Below, piece by piece: positions 16,193 to 25,325 of a stretch of DNA of 64,000 nt. Source of the DNA: Dokdonella sp. (GTDB taxonomy: Bacteria; Pseudomonadota; Gammaproteobacteria; Xanthomonadales; Rhodanobacteraceae); contig NZ_JAHCAQ010000002.1 of assembly GCF_019634845.1 (NCBI RefSeq), positions 186,001-250,000 of the forward strand, written 5' to 3'. A program made the translations under genes and the position numbers. Within the stretch, counting starts at the first letter, position 1, and each line of letters starts with the position of its first letter. The notes under the pieces are model-generated. The model was not told where the DNA came from. It saw only the letters and a list, made by a program, of their open reading frames with translations, and did no database searches.

Positions 16193-18595
16193 ATGACCGC
16201 TGCCAACGACAACCCCAACGTCGTCGTCCTGTCGCCACGCCAGGCGCCGGTGGATCGCCTCGGTGATCTGCTCAAGCTCGTGCGCGGCGTCTCGCTCAAA
16301 CGCATCAACGCGCTCGTCGGCACCTTGTTCGAAAACGTCGACGATGCGCTGTTCGACCTGGCCGAACGCGCCGGCAGCAACGCGGTGCAGACCGAATACT
16401 TCGATGGCATGCGCGAGATCCGGCGCAAGCGCCATCTCGTCGAACGCCTGTTCCACGAGCAGGCCAGCCGCGCCTTCAACGACTTTGCCGAAGGCAAGGC
16501 CCACACGGTAGCCGGCGAAGGACCCCAGCCGTCGGCGCCGGCAGGCGGCCTCAGCCTGGTCGATGACGTCGAACTGGAAGAGTCCCTTGCCGTCAGCAGC
16601 ATGATCGCCAAGGCCGAGAACCGCCTGCAGCGCACGCTCTACCAGGTCAACCAGCGCCTGTCGGTGATCGTCGGCGGCGGCAAGGTCGACGATGCCAACA
16701 ATCCGATCGGCCCCGCCGCACTGGCCAACGCCTTCCGCGTCGCGGTGCGCGAATTCGAAGTCAACGTCCAGGTCAAGCTGATCGTATTCAAGCTGTTCGA
16801 GCGCTACGTCATCGCCGGGCTCGAAGCGGTCTACGACGAGGTCAACATCGAGCTGATCCGCGCCGGAGTGCTGCCGCAGGTGCGCCATACGGTGGCCCGC
16901 AATGCACAATCCGGCGCCGGCGCGTCGCCGGCGGCAGGTCTGCTCGGCCATGACGACGCCGGCGAGATCAATCCGACGACAACGGCCCACGATGCACAGA
17001 CCGTGTACGACCCGGTGCAGGCCGAGGTCTACCACACCCTGCGCGCGCTGCTCGCCAGCCGGCGCGGGCCGATGCACTACGGCGGCGAACCGGCAGCGGG
17101 CGGCTTCTCGGCCACCGACCTGCTCAGTGCCCTGACGCTGCTGCAGGCCAGTCCCACCCCACCGGCGCGCGTCGAGGCCGAACCGCTCGACGCGGCGCAG
17201 ATCGTGCAGCAGATCAAGCAGGAATTGCTGGCGCAAGTCGGCCGCCTGACCGCCGACGCCAAGGACAAGCGCGTGACCTCGGCCGACGAGGACACGATCG
17301 ACCTGGTCGGCATGCTGTTCGAATACATCCTGCGCGACCGCAACCTGCCGGCGCAGATGCAGGCCTTGCTTGGCCGCCTGCAGATCCCCTACCTCAAGGT
17401 CGGCATCCTCGATCGGCACCTGTTCGCGCAGAAGACACACCCGGCGCGACGTCTGCTCGACCTGCTCGCCGACGCCGGCAAGAGCTGGAGCGAGGAATCC
17501 GACCGCGATCACCGCCTGTTCGACCGCGTCAAGGCGACGGTGGAAACCGTGCTGCGCGACTTCGACGACGACGTGGGCGTGTTCGACCGCGAAGTCGCCT
17601 CGTTCAGTGACTTCATCGGCCAGAACCGCAAGCGCGCCGATCTGGCCGAGCAGCGCGCGGCCGATGCCGCACGCGGTCGCGAGAAGCTGCAGGCGGCGCG
17701 CCAACGCGCCGCGCGCGAGATCCTGTCGCGCATCAGCGACCGCAACCTGCCGCCGATCGTGCATGGCGTGCTGTCGCGCCCGTGGGCCAACTATCTCGTG
17801 CTGACGCTGCTGCGCCAAGGCGAGGAGTCCGATGAATGGCGCAATGCACTGCGCTTCACCGACGAATTCATCTGGAGCGCGCAGCCCAAGACCACCGACA
17901 ACGAGCTGGCCCGCCTGCGCGCCCTGTTGCCGCCCCTGCAGAAGGCGCTGCGCCACGGCCTGACCACGGTCGCGTACCACGAAGCCGACATGCAGCGCCT
18001 GCTCGCCGACCTGGCGCTGTTCTACGACCGCGTGCTGGCGGGGCAGAAGCTGGAAACCAAGAAGGTCGACGAGGTGATCCGCGAGTCGGTGGCGGCAGCC
18101 ATTCCGACCGACGCGGCAGCAGGTGCCACCGCCGATGCCGTGGCGCCGGCAGCTCCTGCATCGCACAGCCCGGTCGAGGAGGCCGTGCTCGACGGTACCC
18201 TGCTCGCAGCCGACGAAGTGAGCGCCGAACCGGACGCCGACGACGAGTACTTGCGCGCGGTCAAGGCAATCAAGCCCGGCAGCTGGATCGAGTTCGTCGA
18301 CGAGAGTGGCCAGCGCGAACGCGCCAAACTGTCGTGGATCAGCCCGATCAGCGCCAAGTACCTGTTCGTGAACCGGCGCGGCCTCAAGGTCTGCGACAAG
18401 ACCGCCACCTCGCTCGCCGAGGAACTGCGCAGCGGCAGCACGACGATCCTCGAGGAAGTGCCACTGTTCGATCGCGCGCTCGACGCCATCGTCGCCAAGC
18501 TGCGCGACGCGGGCGGCAGTGAGGCGTCCGCGTCGGCACACACGGCGACGGCAACCGCCGCTGCGCCCGTGCCGCCCGCCGACGGGACACACTGA
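16193..18595 (+). CDS. DUF1631 family protein
   Basis: 800 residues, acidic and largely helical. The N-terminal DUF1631 signature includes FDGMREIRRKRHLVERLFHEQ, ENRLQRTLYQVNQRL and the segment FRVAVREFEVNVQVKLIVFKLFERYV. The C-terminal third contains VKAIKPGSWIEFVDESGQRERAKLSWISPIS, which resembles a PilZ-like beta segment of the kind seen in c-di-GMP-related proteins. Homologues are sometimes mislabelled thymidine phosphorylase; no phosphorylase motif is visible. Function unknown. Transcribed from its own upstream region, 61 bases before nadC. Confidence 0.85.
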   Translation: MTAANDNPNVVVLSPRQAPVDRLGDLLKLVRGVSLKRINALVGTLFENVDDALFDLAERAGSNAVQTEYFDGMREIRRKRHLVERLFHEQASRAFNDFAEGKAHTVAGEGPQPSAPAGGLSLVDDVELEESLAVSSMIAKAENRLQRTLYQVNQRLSVIVGGGKVDDANNPIGPAALANAFRVAVREFEVNVQVKLIVFKLFERYVIAGLEAVYDEVNIELIRAGVLPQVRHTVARNAQSGAGASPAAGLLGHDDAGEINPTTTAHDAQTVYDPVQAEVYHTLRALLASRRGPMHYGGEPAAGGFSATDLLSALTLLQASPTPPARVEAEPLDAAQIVQQIKQELLAQVGRLTADAKDKRVTSADEDTIDLVGMLFEYILRDRNLPAQMQALLGRLQIPYLKVGILDRHLFAQKTHPARRLLDLLADAGKSWSEESDRDHRLFDRVKATVETVLRDFDDDVGVFDREVASFSDFIGQNRKRADLAEQRAADAARGREKLQAARQRAAREILSRISDRNLPPIVHGVLSRPWANYLVLTLLRQGEESDEWRNALRFTDEFIWSAQPKTTDNELARLRALLPPLQKALRHGLTTVAYHEADMQRLLADLALFYDRVLAGQKLETKKVDEVIRESVAAAIPTDAAAGATADAVAPAAPASHSPVEEAVLDGTLLAADEVSAEPDADDEYLRAVKAIKPGSWIEFVDESGQRERAKLSWISPISAKYLFVNRRGLKVCDKTATSLAEELRSGSTTILEEVPLFDRALDAIVAKLRDAGGSEASASAHTATATAAAPVPPADGTH

Positions 18596-18656
18596 AGCAA
18601 GCCGCTCGCGCCGCGGCTTGCTATCCTGCGCCCCCTCCTGCCCCTGCGGCTTGACC

Positions 18657-19544
18657 ATGCCTGTATTGCCGCCACCGTGCCGTGACGACGTGCTGCGCGA
18701 TGTGCAGCGCGCGCTCGCCGAGGACATCGGCAGCGGCGACGTCACCGCCGACCTGTTGCCACTGTCGGCGCAGGCGCAGGCGCGCATCGTGACGCGGCAA
18801 GCCATGGTGCTGTGCGGGCGCGACTGGGTCGATGCCTGCTTCCACGCCCTCGATCCGCAGACCCGGCTCGATTGGCAGGCCGCCGATGGCGATACGCTCG
18901 CCGCCGGCGCCCTGCTGTGCCGCATCGAGGGCGCGGCGCGCGCGCTGGTCAGCGCCGAGCGCACGGCCCTCAATTTCCTGCAGACGCTGTCGGCCACGGC
19001 GACCGCGACCGCGGCCCATGTCGACGCCGTGCGCGGCACGCGCGCGCGGATCCTCGACACGCGCAAGACGCTGCCGGGGCTGCGCTTGGCGCAGAAGTAT
19101 GCGGTGCGCACCGGTGGCGGCCACAACCACCGCATCGGCCTGTTCGATGCGGTGCTGCTCAAGGAAAACCACATCGCCACTGCCGGCTCGATCAGCGCGG
19201 CCGTCAGCCGCGCACGCGCGCTGCATCCGGAGCTGTTGCTGGAAACCGAGGTCGAGAACTTCCAGGAACTGCGCGAGGCCATCGCGGCTGGCGTCGACCG
19301 CATCATGCTCGACGAGTTCGAGTTGCACGAACTGGCCCAGGCGGTGGCCGAGACGGCGGGCCGCGTGCCGCTCGAGGTATCGGGTTCGGTCACGCTCGAG
19401 CGCGTGCGGGCGATCGCCGAAACCGGCATCGATTACATCTCGATCGGCGCGCTGACCAAGCACATCCGTGCCATCGACCTGTCGATGCGCATCGACAGCA
19501 TCATTCCAGAAGCCGCCGGTGGTCACGCCGAGACCGGTCACTGA
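18657..19544 (+). CDS. nadC: Nicotinate-nucleotide pyrophosphorylase (carboxylating)
   Basis: Quinolinate phosphoribosyltransferase of de novo NAD synthesis: quinolinate plus PRPP to nicotinate mononucleotide, CO2 and PPi. 295 residues. The conserved motifs are EDIGSGDVTADLL, ERTALNFLQ, ILDTRKTLPGLR, the GGGHNHRIGL loop, LLKENH, and EVSGSVTLERVRAIAETGIDYISIGALT. ATG 18657 gives the standard N-terminus. Confidence 0.96.
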   Translation: MPVLPPPCRDDVLRDVQRALAEDIGSGDVTADLLPLSAQAQARIVTRQAMVLCGRDWVDACFHALDPQTRLDWQAADGDTLAAGALLCRIEGAARALVSAERTALNFLQTLSATATATAAHVDAVRGTRARILDTRKTLPGLRLAQKYAVRTGGGHNHRIGLFDAVLLKENHIATAGSISAAVSRARALHPELLLETEVENFQELREAIAAGVDRIMLDEFELHELAQAVAETAGRVPLEVSGSVTLERVRAIAETGIDYISIGALTKHIRAIDLSMRIDSIIPEAAGGHAETGH

Positions 19545-19670
19545 GGCGGACGTCGCGCCGCGCCGGTCGATTCCGGAGCGGCGACGCGGGTGCGGCACTG
19601 GCCGCGCCCGACCGGCAGGCAACCCGTCACCGCCGCGCGAACGCGCTCGCGACGGTGCCTCGGCGGCCTC

Positions 19671-20468
19671 TCAGAACACGCCCTGCTGATGCAGTACGGC
19701 GGCGGCGATCGCCGCGACCACGATCACGGCCACCACGATCCACAGCGTGCCGTTGCCGCCCTTGGCCGCCGACGCGGGCGGCGCAACCGCTTCCGGACGC
19801 ACCGCCGCCGCCTGCTGGCGCGCATCCATGCCGGGTGCGATCAACTGGAAGCGGATCGTGTCCAGGCGCAATTCCTCGCCCGGCCTCAACAACGTCGCCT
19901 CGCTGATGCGCTGGTTGCCGACATAGGTGCCATTGGCCGAACCCATGTCCTCGACCATCACGCCGTCGGCAGTCACCTTGAGGCGAACGTGGTGGCGCGA
20001 GACCTCGTCGGCCGCGATCGGGATGTCGCAATCGGCCTGGCGCCCGATGACGGCGCCGTTGCTGACCGCGAAGGTCTTGCCCAGCGTGGGCCCGGACACG
20101 CCGCGCAGCACGAATTTGGGCAGCGCCGCGCGCACGCGCGTGGCCTCGTCGCGCACCGGTGCGGCGGCCTGCTGCGGTGCCGCCTTGCGCTCGTTGACCA
20201 CCGAACAGCCGATGCGGCCGATGACGATGAGGTCGCCATCCTTGAGCGGCGTCGGCGCCGTGACCTGGCGACCGTTGAGCACGGTGGCCAGCGCGCTGTC
20301 GAGCGCGCGCAGGCTTGCGCCATCGTCGGTGCCGACGATCTCGCAATGCCGCGGCGCGACGCCATCCTTGTCGAGCACGATCGTGCAGCCGGCATCACGT
20401 CCGATCGTCACGGTACCGCCGCCTACCTCCAGCGGCGCGTGATCCCCACCCGGAAAGACCAGTTTCAT
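19671..20468 (-). CDS. Protein with two FHA domains and a C-terminal membrane anchor
   Basis: 265 residues. FHA domain 1 spans about 15-90 (TIGRDAGCTIVL, RHCEI, NGRQV), FHA domain 2 about 115-210 (VIGRQADCDIPI, SRHHVRL, GSANGTYVG), followed by an Ala/Pro linker and one transmembrane helix near 240-260. FHA domains bind phosphothreonine peptides, so the protein probably reads Ser/Thr kinase signals at the inner membrane. A Ser/Thr kinase is encoded in this window at 47.2 kb, but no link is shown. GGAGGGGAG before ATG 20468 is a strong ribosome-binding site. Confidence 0.88.
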   Translation of the reverse strand: MKLVFPGGDHAPLEVGGGTVTIGRDAGCTIVLDKDGVAPRHCEIVGTDDGASLRALDSALATVLNGRQVTAPTPLKDGDLIVIGRIGCSVVNERKAAPQQAAAPVRDEATRVRAALPKFVLRGVSGPTLGKTFAVSNGAVIGRQADCDIPIAADEVSRHHVRLKVTADGVMVEDMGSANGTYVGNQRISEATLLRPGEELRLDTIRFQLIAPGMDARQQAAAVRPEAVAPPASAAKGGNGTLWIVVAVIVVAAIAAAVLHQQGVF

Positions 20469-20618
20469 TTCTCCCCTCCAGTGTCCGGTCGCAGCGTGCG
20501 ACCATCAAAACGGGCGCGGCGGTGGCCGCGTACTTGCGGTCGATTGTACCGAGCCGGGCGCCGCGCGCACGCCGCAACGCGGTTGCGGCCCGGGCCGGGC
20601 TTGGCCACACTGCCGCGC

Positions 20619-20960
20619 ATGACCGGAACCCTGCTCGCCCTGCTCCTGATCGCGGCCGCCATATGGGCCTGGATGGACGTGCTGCGCTCGCGCGAATACG
20701 CGATCGCGCATGGCCATCGGCTGTGTGCCGATGCAGGGCTGCAGCTGCTCGACCAGAGTGTCGCGGTCAGCCGCGTCCGTCTGGTCTGGCGCGACGGCCT
20801 GCCCTCAGTACTGCGCCGCTACGTGTTCGATGTCAGCACCGACGGCAGTGACCGCCGGCCGGGACACCTCGACCTGGAAGGCCATCGCCTGGCCGCCTGG
20901 AGCTTGCCCGACACCACCACGCCCGACCCCGCACCGCCGCGCCTGCGCATCGTGCAGTAG
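20619..20960 (+). CDS. DUF3301 family small membrane-anchored protein
   Basis: 113 residues with an N-terminal hydrophobic helix (GTLLALLLIAAAIWAWM) followed by the family hallmark RSREYAIAHGHRLCADAGLQLLDQSV and RLVWRDG. The remainder is a small soluble domain with RYVFDVSTDG. DUF3301 proteins are widespread in gammaproteobacteria and have no assigned role. Divergent from the FHA gene and convergent with sspB. Confidence 0.8.
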   Translation: MTGTLLALLLIAAAIWAWMDVLRSREYAIAHGHRLCADAGLQLLDQSVAVSRVRLVWRDGLPSVLRRYVFDVSTDGSDRRPGHLDLEGHRLAAWSLPDTTTPDPAPPRLRIVQ

Positions 20961-20974
20961 GGCGCGGCGTACCG

Positions 20975-21382
20975 TCACTTGACGATGCGCAGGTGTGAGC
21001 GTCGTGGCGGCGCCTCGGGCGCGGGCGCGTCGGGTGGCGTTGCCGGCGGCGCGTTCTCGGGCGGGAACATCATGCCCTGGTTGTTCTCGCGCGCGTAGAT
21101 CGCGAGCACGGCCGGCATCGGCACCTGCACCGACTGGCTGACGCCGCCAAAGCGGGCCAGGAAGCGGACGGCGTCGTCGGCCACGTCGAACTGGCTGACC
21201 GCCCGCGCGGCGACGTTGAGCACGACGCGACCGTCCTGTACTGCGCTGGCCGGCACCTGCACGCCAGCGACGCTGGCATCCACCAGCAGGTGCGGAGTAA
21301 GGCCGTTGTCGCTGATCCACTGGTACAGCGCGCGAACCAGATACGGCCGGTTCGAGCTCATCGCTGGCGCATCGGCGCTCAT
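20975..21382 (-). CDS. sspB: Stringent starvation protein B, ClpXP adaptor
   Basis: SspB binds the ssrA degradation tag and hands tagged proteins to ClpXP. 135 residues: SNRPYLVRALYQWISDNGLTPHLLVD at the N-terminus, the substrate-binding domain with VVLNVAARAV, and a variable Pro/Ala linker ending in RRSHLRIVK, which matches the short C-terminal ClpX-binding tail. The start may be ATG 21382 or the more typical ATG 21361. It lies 31 bases after sspA on the same strand, the conserved order. Confidence 0.94.
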   Translation of the reverse strand: MSADAPAMSSNRPYLVRALYQWISDNGLTPHLLVDASVAGVQVPASAVQDGRVVLNVAARAVSQFDVADDAVRFLARFGGVSQSVQVPMPAVLAIYARENNQGMMFPPENAPPATPPDAPAPEAPPRRSHLRIVK

Positions 21383-21413
21383 GCTGCGCGCCGGTCGGCA
21401 GGTGAATGGGTCG

Positions 21414-22037
21414 TCACGGGCGCATCGTCCGTTCGAACGGTGTCACGCTGCGCGCAAAACCCTGGCTGTGGAAGATGCGCTCGCCGTAGTCGATGATCGA
21501 CTGGGCTTCCTTGGGCAACTGCACGCCCAGATGACTGAGGCGCCACACCAGCGGCGCCAACGCGCAGTCGGCAAGGCTGATTTCGGGACTGAGAAAAAAC
21601 CGCGACGCCTTGAACGCCGAGGCATTGCGCAGCAGTTCCTCGCGCAGGGCCTTGCGTGCCGCATCGGCACCCTTGCCGCCGGCCTCGATCTGCTCGACCA
21701 GGGCCACCCAGTCGTTCTCGATGCGCGCAATGGCCAGGCGCAACCGCGCGCGCGACAGCGGATCGACCGGCATCAGTGGCGGGTGCGGATAGCGTTCGTC
21801 GAGGTATTCGCAGATCACCCCGGTGTCGTACAGCACGAGGTCACGATCGACCAGGGTCGGCACCGAATGATAGGGATTGAGTTCAAGCAGTTCGTGGGGC
21901 GCATTGTTGAGGTCGACCAGCACATGATCATAGGTCACGCCCTTGGCGGCCAGGGTCATGCGGACGCGATGTCCATGAATGCAGTCCTGCGCCGAGTACA
22001 GCGTCAGAACCGTCCGCGAGCGTTGGTTCAAGGCCAT
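21414..22037 (-). CDS. sspA: Stringent starvation protein A
   Basis: 207 residues with a glutathione-S-transferase fold: thioredoxin-like N-domain (TLYSAQDCIHGHRVRMTLAAKG) and helical C-domain (DPLSRARLRLAI). SspA binds RNA polymerase and is not an active transferase in E. coli. ATG 22037 follows GGGGAC. Forms an operon with sspB; a terminator at 22.2 kb separates it from petABC. Confidence 0.94.
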   Translation of the reverse strand: MALNQRSRTVLTLYSAQDCIHGHRVRMTLAAKGVTYDHVLVDLNNAPHELLELNPYHSVPTLVDRDLVLYDTGVICEYLDERYPHPPLMPVDPLSRARLRLAIARIENDWVALVEQIEAGGKGADAARKALREELLRNASAFKASRFFLSPEISLADCALAPLVWRLSHLGVQLPKEAQSIIDYGERIFHSQGFARSVTPFERTMRP

Positions 22038-22208
22038 GCCGTCGTCCCCTCTCCCGTCGATGCGCCCGGAATGTACTACGCGGTGGGCGCGCTCGCCTAG
22101 GCGCACCGGCCCACGGGCAGCGGCCTGCCGGTCTCGGGTCGCCGGGTCGGCCGGCCGGGGTGCCGTCCGTGCCCGGTCGCCGCGCGACGGCGGCGGCATG
22201 GCAACCAC

Positions 22209-22235
22209 GAAAAAGGGCGGCCAATGGCCGCCCTT
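22209..22235 (-). terminator. Intrinsic terminator of petABC
   Basis: Minus-strand stem AAGGGCGGCC / GGCCGCCCTT with a three-base loop, followed by a T tract, 30 bases after the petC stop codon. Confidence 0.88.
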
Positions 22236-22264
22236 CAGGAGCTACCCGGTCGCCGCGGCAGCGC

Positions 22265-23029
22265 TCAGTGCACGTCCTTCCAGAACTCGCGCTTGAGCAG
22301 GTAGGCCAGCAGCGTGAACACGGCCAGGTACAGCAGCACCCACACGCCCATCGACTCGCGCTTGAGCGCGGCCGGTTCGCCCACGTACTGCAGGAAGGCC
22401 GTGATGTCGCGCACGCTGCGGTCGAATTCCGCGGCGCTCTGGCGGCCAGGCGTGGTGAGGTCGAGGTGCTCGATCGGGCCGTCGGCCTTGCCGCCCTTGC
22501 GCACCGGGCTCTGCAGGCCCTGCAGTTCCCACAGCACGTTGGGCATCGAGGCGTTCTCGAACACCGTGTTGTTCCAGCCCAGCGGGCGGGTCGGGTCGAG
22601 GTAGAACGACTTGAGGTAGCTGTAGATCCAGTCCGCGCCCTTGGAGCGACCCTCGAGCGACAGGTCGGGCGGCGCCTTGCCGAACCACTTGGTGCCGTCC
22701 TCGGCCGACATGCTGCTCAGCGCCAGGTCGCCGATCTTGGCGCCGGTGAAGATCAGGTTGGCTTCGACGTCCTTGGGATCGATCTGCAGGTCCTCGGCGA
22801 TGCGCGAGTAGCGCACGTAGCGCAGCGAATGGCAACCCGAGCAGTAGTTGAAGTAGAGCTTTGCGCCGCGCTGCAGCGCCGCAGTGTCGTTGAGCGACAC
22901 GTTGGCGGCTTGCAGCGAGCCGCCCTCGGAGGCGTGCAACGGCGCCAGCAGGGCCAGCCCGAGCGTGAGTGCGGCGGCGAACTTGATCAACATCGCTTTG
23001 CCCATGGTCAGTGTCGTCGGCTTAGTCAT
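22265..23029 (-). CDS. petC: Cytochrome c1 subunit of the bc1 complex
   Basis: 254 residues. A signal sequence is followed by the haem c motif CSGCH (63-67), a likely axial Met in ENASMPNVLW, and a single C-terminal transmembrane helix (VWVLLYLAVFTLLAYLL) that anchors it in the inner membrane with the haem domain in the periplasm. It passes electrons from the Rieske protein to soluble cytochrome c. ATG 23029 overlaps the petB stop by eight bases, indicating coupling. In-frame Met codons 9 and 13 are alternative starts. Confidence 0.96.
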   Translation of the reverse strand: MTKPTTLTMGKAMLIKFAAALTLGLALLAPLHASEGGSLQAANVSLNDTAALQRGAKLYFNYCSGCHSLRYVRYSRIAEDLQIDPKDVEANLIFTGAKIGDLALSSMSAEDGTKWFGKAPPDLSLEGRSKGADWIYSYLKSFYLDPTRPLGWNNTVFENASMPNVLWELQGLQSPVRKGGKADGPIEHLDLTTPGRQSAAEFDRSVRDITAFLQYVGEPAALKRESMGVWVLLYLAVFTLLAYLLKREFWKDVH

Positions 23030-24347
23030 GCGTGGTCACCCGCTCCGGTACCGGCTTGGTGCGCTCCATGCCGCGACTGTAGAACCACAGGAACACGAAG
23101 AAGCCGAAGTAGACCGCAGTCCAGAAGCGACCGAACAGGTTCTCGACGAAGGTCGCGTCGACATGGGCGCCGAACCACTGCGGAATGACCTCGGCGGTGA
23201 CGCCGGCGCCGACTGCACCGAGCATGACGAACGACACCGCGAACAGCGCCAGTGCCACCTTGTAGCCGACCCCGCGATAGCGGATCGACTTGACCGGACC
23301 GGCATCGATCCACGGCATCACGAACAGCACCGCGATCGAAGCGAACATCGCGATCACGCCCCAGATCGCACTGCCCAGGAACGACGGGATCATGCGCAGG
23401 ATGGCGTAGAACGGCGTGAAGTACCAAACCGGCTTGATGTGGGTGGGCGTGGCCAGGTTGTTGGCCGGGATGAAATTGTCGTGTTCGAGGAACCAGCCGC
23501 CGAAGGTCGGCGCATAGAAGATGATGAAGGCGGCGATGAACAGGAACACGCCGGTGCCGAAGATGTCCTTGACCGTGTAGTACGGGTGGAAGGCGATGCC
23601 ATCCAGCGGCGTGCCGTCTTCCTTCTTCTTCTGCTTGATCTCGACGCCGTCGGGGTTGTTGGAGCCAACCTCGTGCAGCGCGCCCAGGTGCAGCACGACC
23701 AGCAGCAGCAGCACCAGCGGCAGCGCGATCACGTGCAGCGCGAAGAAGCGGTTGAGCGTGGCGTCGGCCGGCAGGTAGTCGCCCATGATCCACTCGACCA
23801 GCGACTCGCCGATCCACGGCACGGTGCCGAACAGCGAGATGATCACCTTGGCGCCCCAGAACGACATGTTGCCCCACGGCAGCACGTAGCCCATGAAGGC
23901 CTCGGCCATCAGCGCGAGGAAGATCAACATGCCGAGGATCCACACCAGCTCGCGCGGCTTCTTGAACGAGCCGTACATGAGGCCGCGGAACATGTGCAGG
24001 TAGACGACCACGAAGAACAGCGAGGCGCCGGTCGAATGCATGTAGCGGATCAGCCAGCCCCACTCGACGTCGCGCATGATGTACTCGACCGAAGCGAACG
24101 CGGCCGAGATGCCCGGCGCGACTTCGAGCGCGCTCGGCTTGTAGAACATCGTGAGGAAGATGCCGGTGAGAATCTGGTTGACCAGCACCAGCAGCGCCAG
24201 CGAACCGAAGTAGTACCAGAGGTTGAAGTTCTTGGGCGCGTAGTAGCCGCTCGTGTGCGAGGACATGAACGACAGGATCGGCAGGCGGTCCTCGACCCAG
24301 GCCAACACGCGATTCTTGGGATGCAGGCGAACCATCGTGGTACCCAT
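23022..24347 (-). CDS. petB: Cytochrome b subunit of the bc1 complex
   Basis: 441 residues with about eight or nine transmembrane helices. Haem-binding histidines lie in helices 2 and 4 (RYMHSTGASLFF, YLHMFRG, and the HVIALPLVLLLLVVLHLGALHEVG segment). The Qo-site motif PEWY is here PVWY in KPVWYFTPFYAILR. It shares one base with petA upstream (TAATG). Confidence 0.96.
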   Translation of the reverse strand: MGTTMVRLHPKNRVLAWVEDRLPILSFMSSHTSGYYAPKNFNLWYYFGSLALLVLVNQILTGIFLTMFYKPSALEVAPGISAAFASVEYIMRDVEWGWLIRYMHSTGASLFFVVVYLHMFRGLMYGSFKKPRELVWILGMLIFLALMAEAFMGYVLPWGNMSFWGAKVIISLFGTVPWIGESLVEWIMGDYLPADATLNRFFALHVIALPLVLLLLVVLHLGALHEVGSNNPDGVEIKQKKKEDGTPLDGIAFHPYYTVKDIFGTGVFLFIAAFIIFYAPTFGGWFLEHDNFIPANNLATPTHIKPVWYFTPFYAILRMIPSFLGSAIWGVIAMFASIAVLFVMPWIDAGPVKSIRYRGVGYKVALALFAVSFVMLGAVGAGVTAEVIPQWFGAHVDATFVENLFGRFWTAVYFGFFVFLWFYSRGMERTKPVPERVTTHD

Positions 24348-24952
24348 TACGCTGCCCCCTTGCCCGGGTCGACGCCGATCAGGATGTGGCTTTCGTCGAC
24401 GAAGTGGTACTTGGGCACGGCCAGGTTGGCCGGCGCCGGCACGCCGTCGAACACGCGCCCGGACATGTCGAAACGCGACTTGTGGCAGGGGCAGTAGAAG
24501 CCGCCCTGCCAGTTCGGGTCGAACGGCTCGGGCTTGAGCTCGGGGAAAAAGTCAGGCACGCAGCCCAGGTGGGTGCAGATGCCGATCAGCACCAGCCACT
24601 CGGGTTTGATCGAGCGGAACTCGTTCTTGGCGTACTCGGGCTGCTGCGCCGTGTTGTCGGACTTGGGATCGCGCAGACGCGAGTCCACCCCCGGCAGCGC
24701 ATCGAGCTGGGCCTTGGTGCGGTTGACCACGAACACCGGCAGACCGCGCCAGGCGAAGGTGACCTTCTGCCCGGCCTCGATCTTGCTGATGTCGGCCAGC
24801 ACCGGCGCACCGGCCGACTTGGCCCGCGCACTGGGTTCCCAGGATTTGATGAACGGGATCGCGGCCACTGCGGCCCCCGCTCCACCGACGACCGCAGTCG
24901 TCGCGGTCAAGAACCGGCGCCGGCCCTTGTCCACCACAGCATCGTTTGCCAT
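24347..24952 (-). CDS. petA: Ubiquinol-cytochrome c reductase Rieske iron-sulfur subunit
   Basis: 201 residues. A twin-arginine-like N-terminus (GRRRFLTAT) precedes a hydrophobic anchor. The [2Fe-2S] ligands are Cys126 and His128 (CTHLGC) and Cys154 and His157 (CPCHKS), with Cys131 and Cys156 forming the disulfide. First gene of petABC. GGAG supports ATG 24952; an earlier in-frame start would add 53 non-homologous residues. Confidence 0.96.
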   Translation of the reverse strand: MANDAVVDKGRRRFLTATTAVVGGAGAAVAAIPFIKSWEPSARAKSAGAPVLADISKIEAGQKVTFAWRGLPVFVVNRTKAQLDALPGVDSRLRDPKSDNTAQQPEYAKNEFRSIKPEWLVLIGICTHLGCVPDFFPELKPEPFDPNWQGGFYCPCHKSRFDMSGRVFDGVPAPANLAVPKYHFVDESHILIGVDPGKGAA

Positions 24953-25325
24953 CAGCACTCCGCTGCAACTCTCAAGATTCAGAACGCCCGACCGCAGGGC
25001 CGAGCCCGCACGCCAACCCCAACATCCCGCCCTGCAACGGCCGTCGCGCGTGGCGCCAGGCCACCGCGCCATCGCCGCCGGCGCGCCCGCAACGGCGCGG
25101 GTGGGCCGCAAAATCGTGTTAGTTTAACCAAGGCATCCAACCCGCACAATCGAATGCGGCAATACGCGCCAGCCTTGTCCCGATGTTTCACCGCCGGGAA
25201 CGACGCCATGTCCGCTCAGGCGGCAAGCCCGATCCCGACCGGCCGGTCGGTCCGCTCGCTGGCTGCCCGCGCCGACATGGCGAGCGACCGACTGGCTTGA
25301 CCCCCACGCCGCCGCACACACCGCC
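24953..25325. other. Divergent intergenic region petA / DegS-like gene
   Basis: 373 bases without a supported gene. It must hold the promoters of petABC (minus) and of the protease (plus). The only AT-richer patch is around 25105-25135 (GTTAGTTTAACCAAGG), which contains a TTAG/CTAA-type dyad and is the likeliest core promoter area; no strong -35/-10 pair can be named. Confidence 0.4.

Noticed and set aside
16100-19429. An open frame of about 1100 codons antisense to the DUF1631 gene and nadC
   Set aside because: It runs across two well-supported genes and their gap, has no recognisable motif and no start signals; a high-GC artefact.
22884-24497. A long plus-strand frame over petABC
   Set aside because: The translation is His/Gln/Glu/Arg-rich shadow sequence, while the minus strand encodes intact bc1 subunits.
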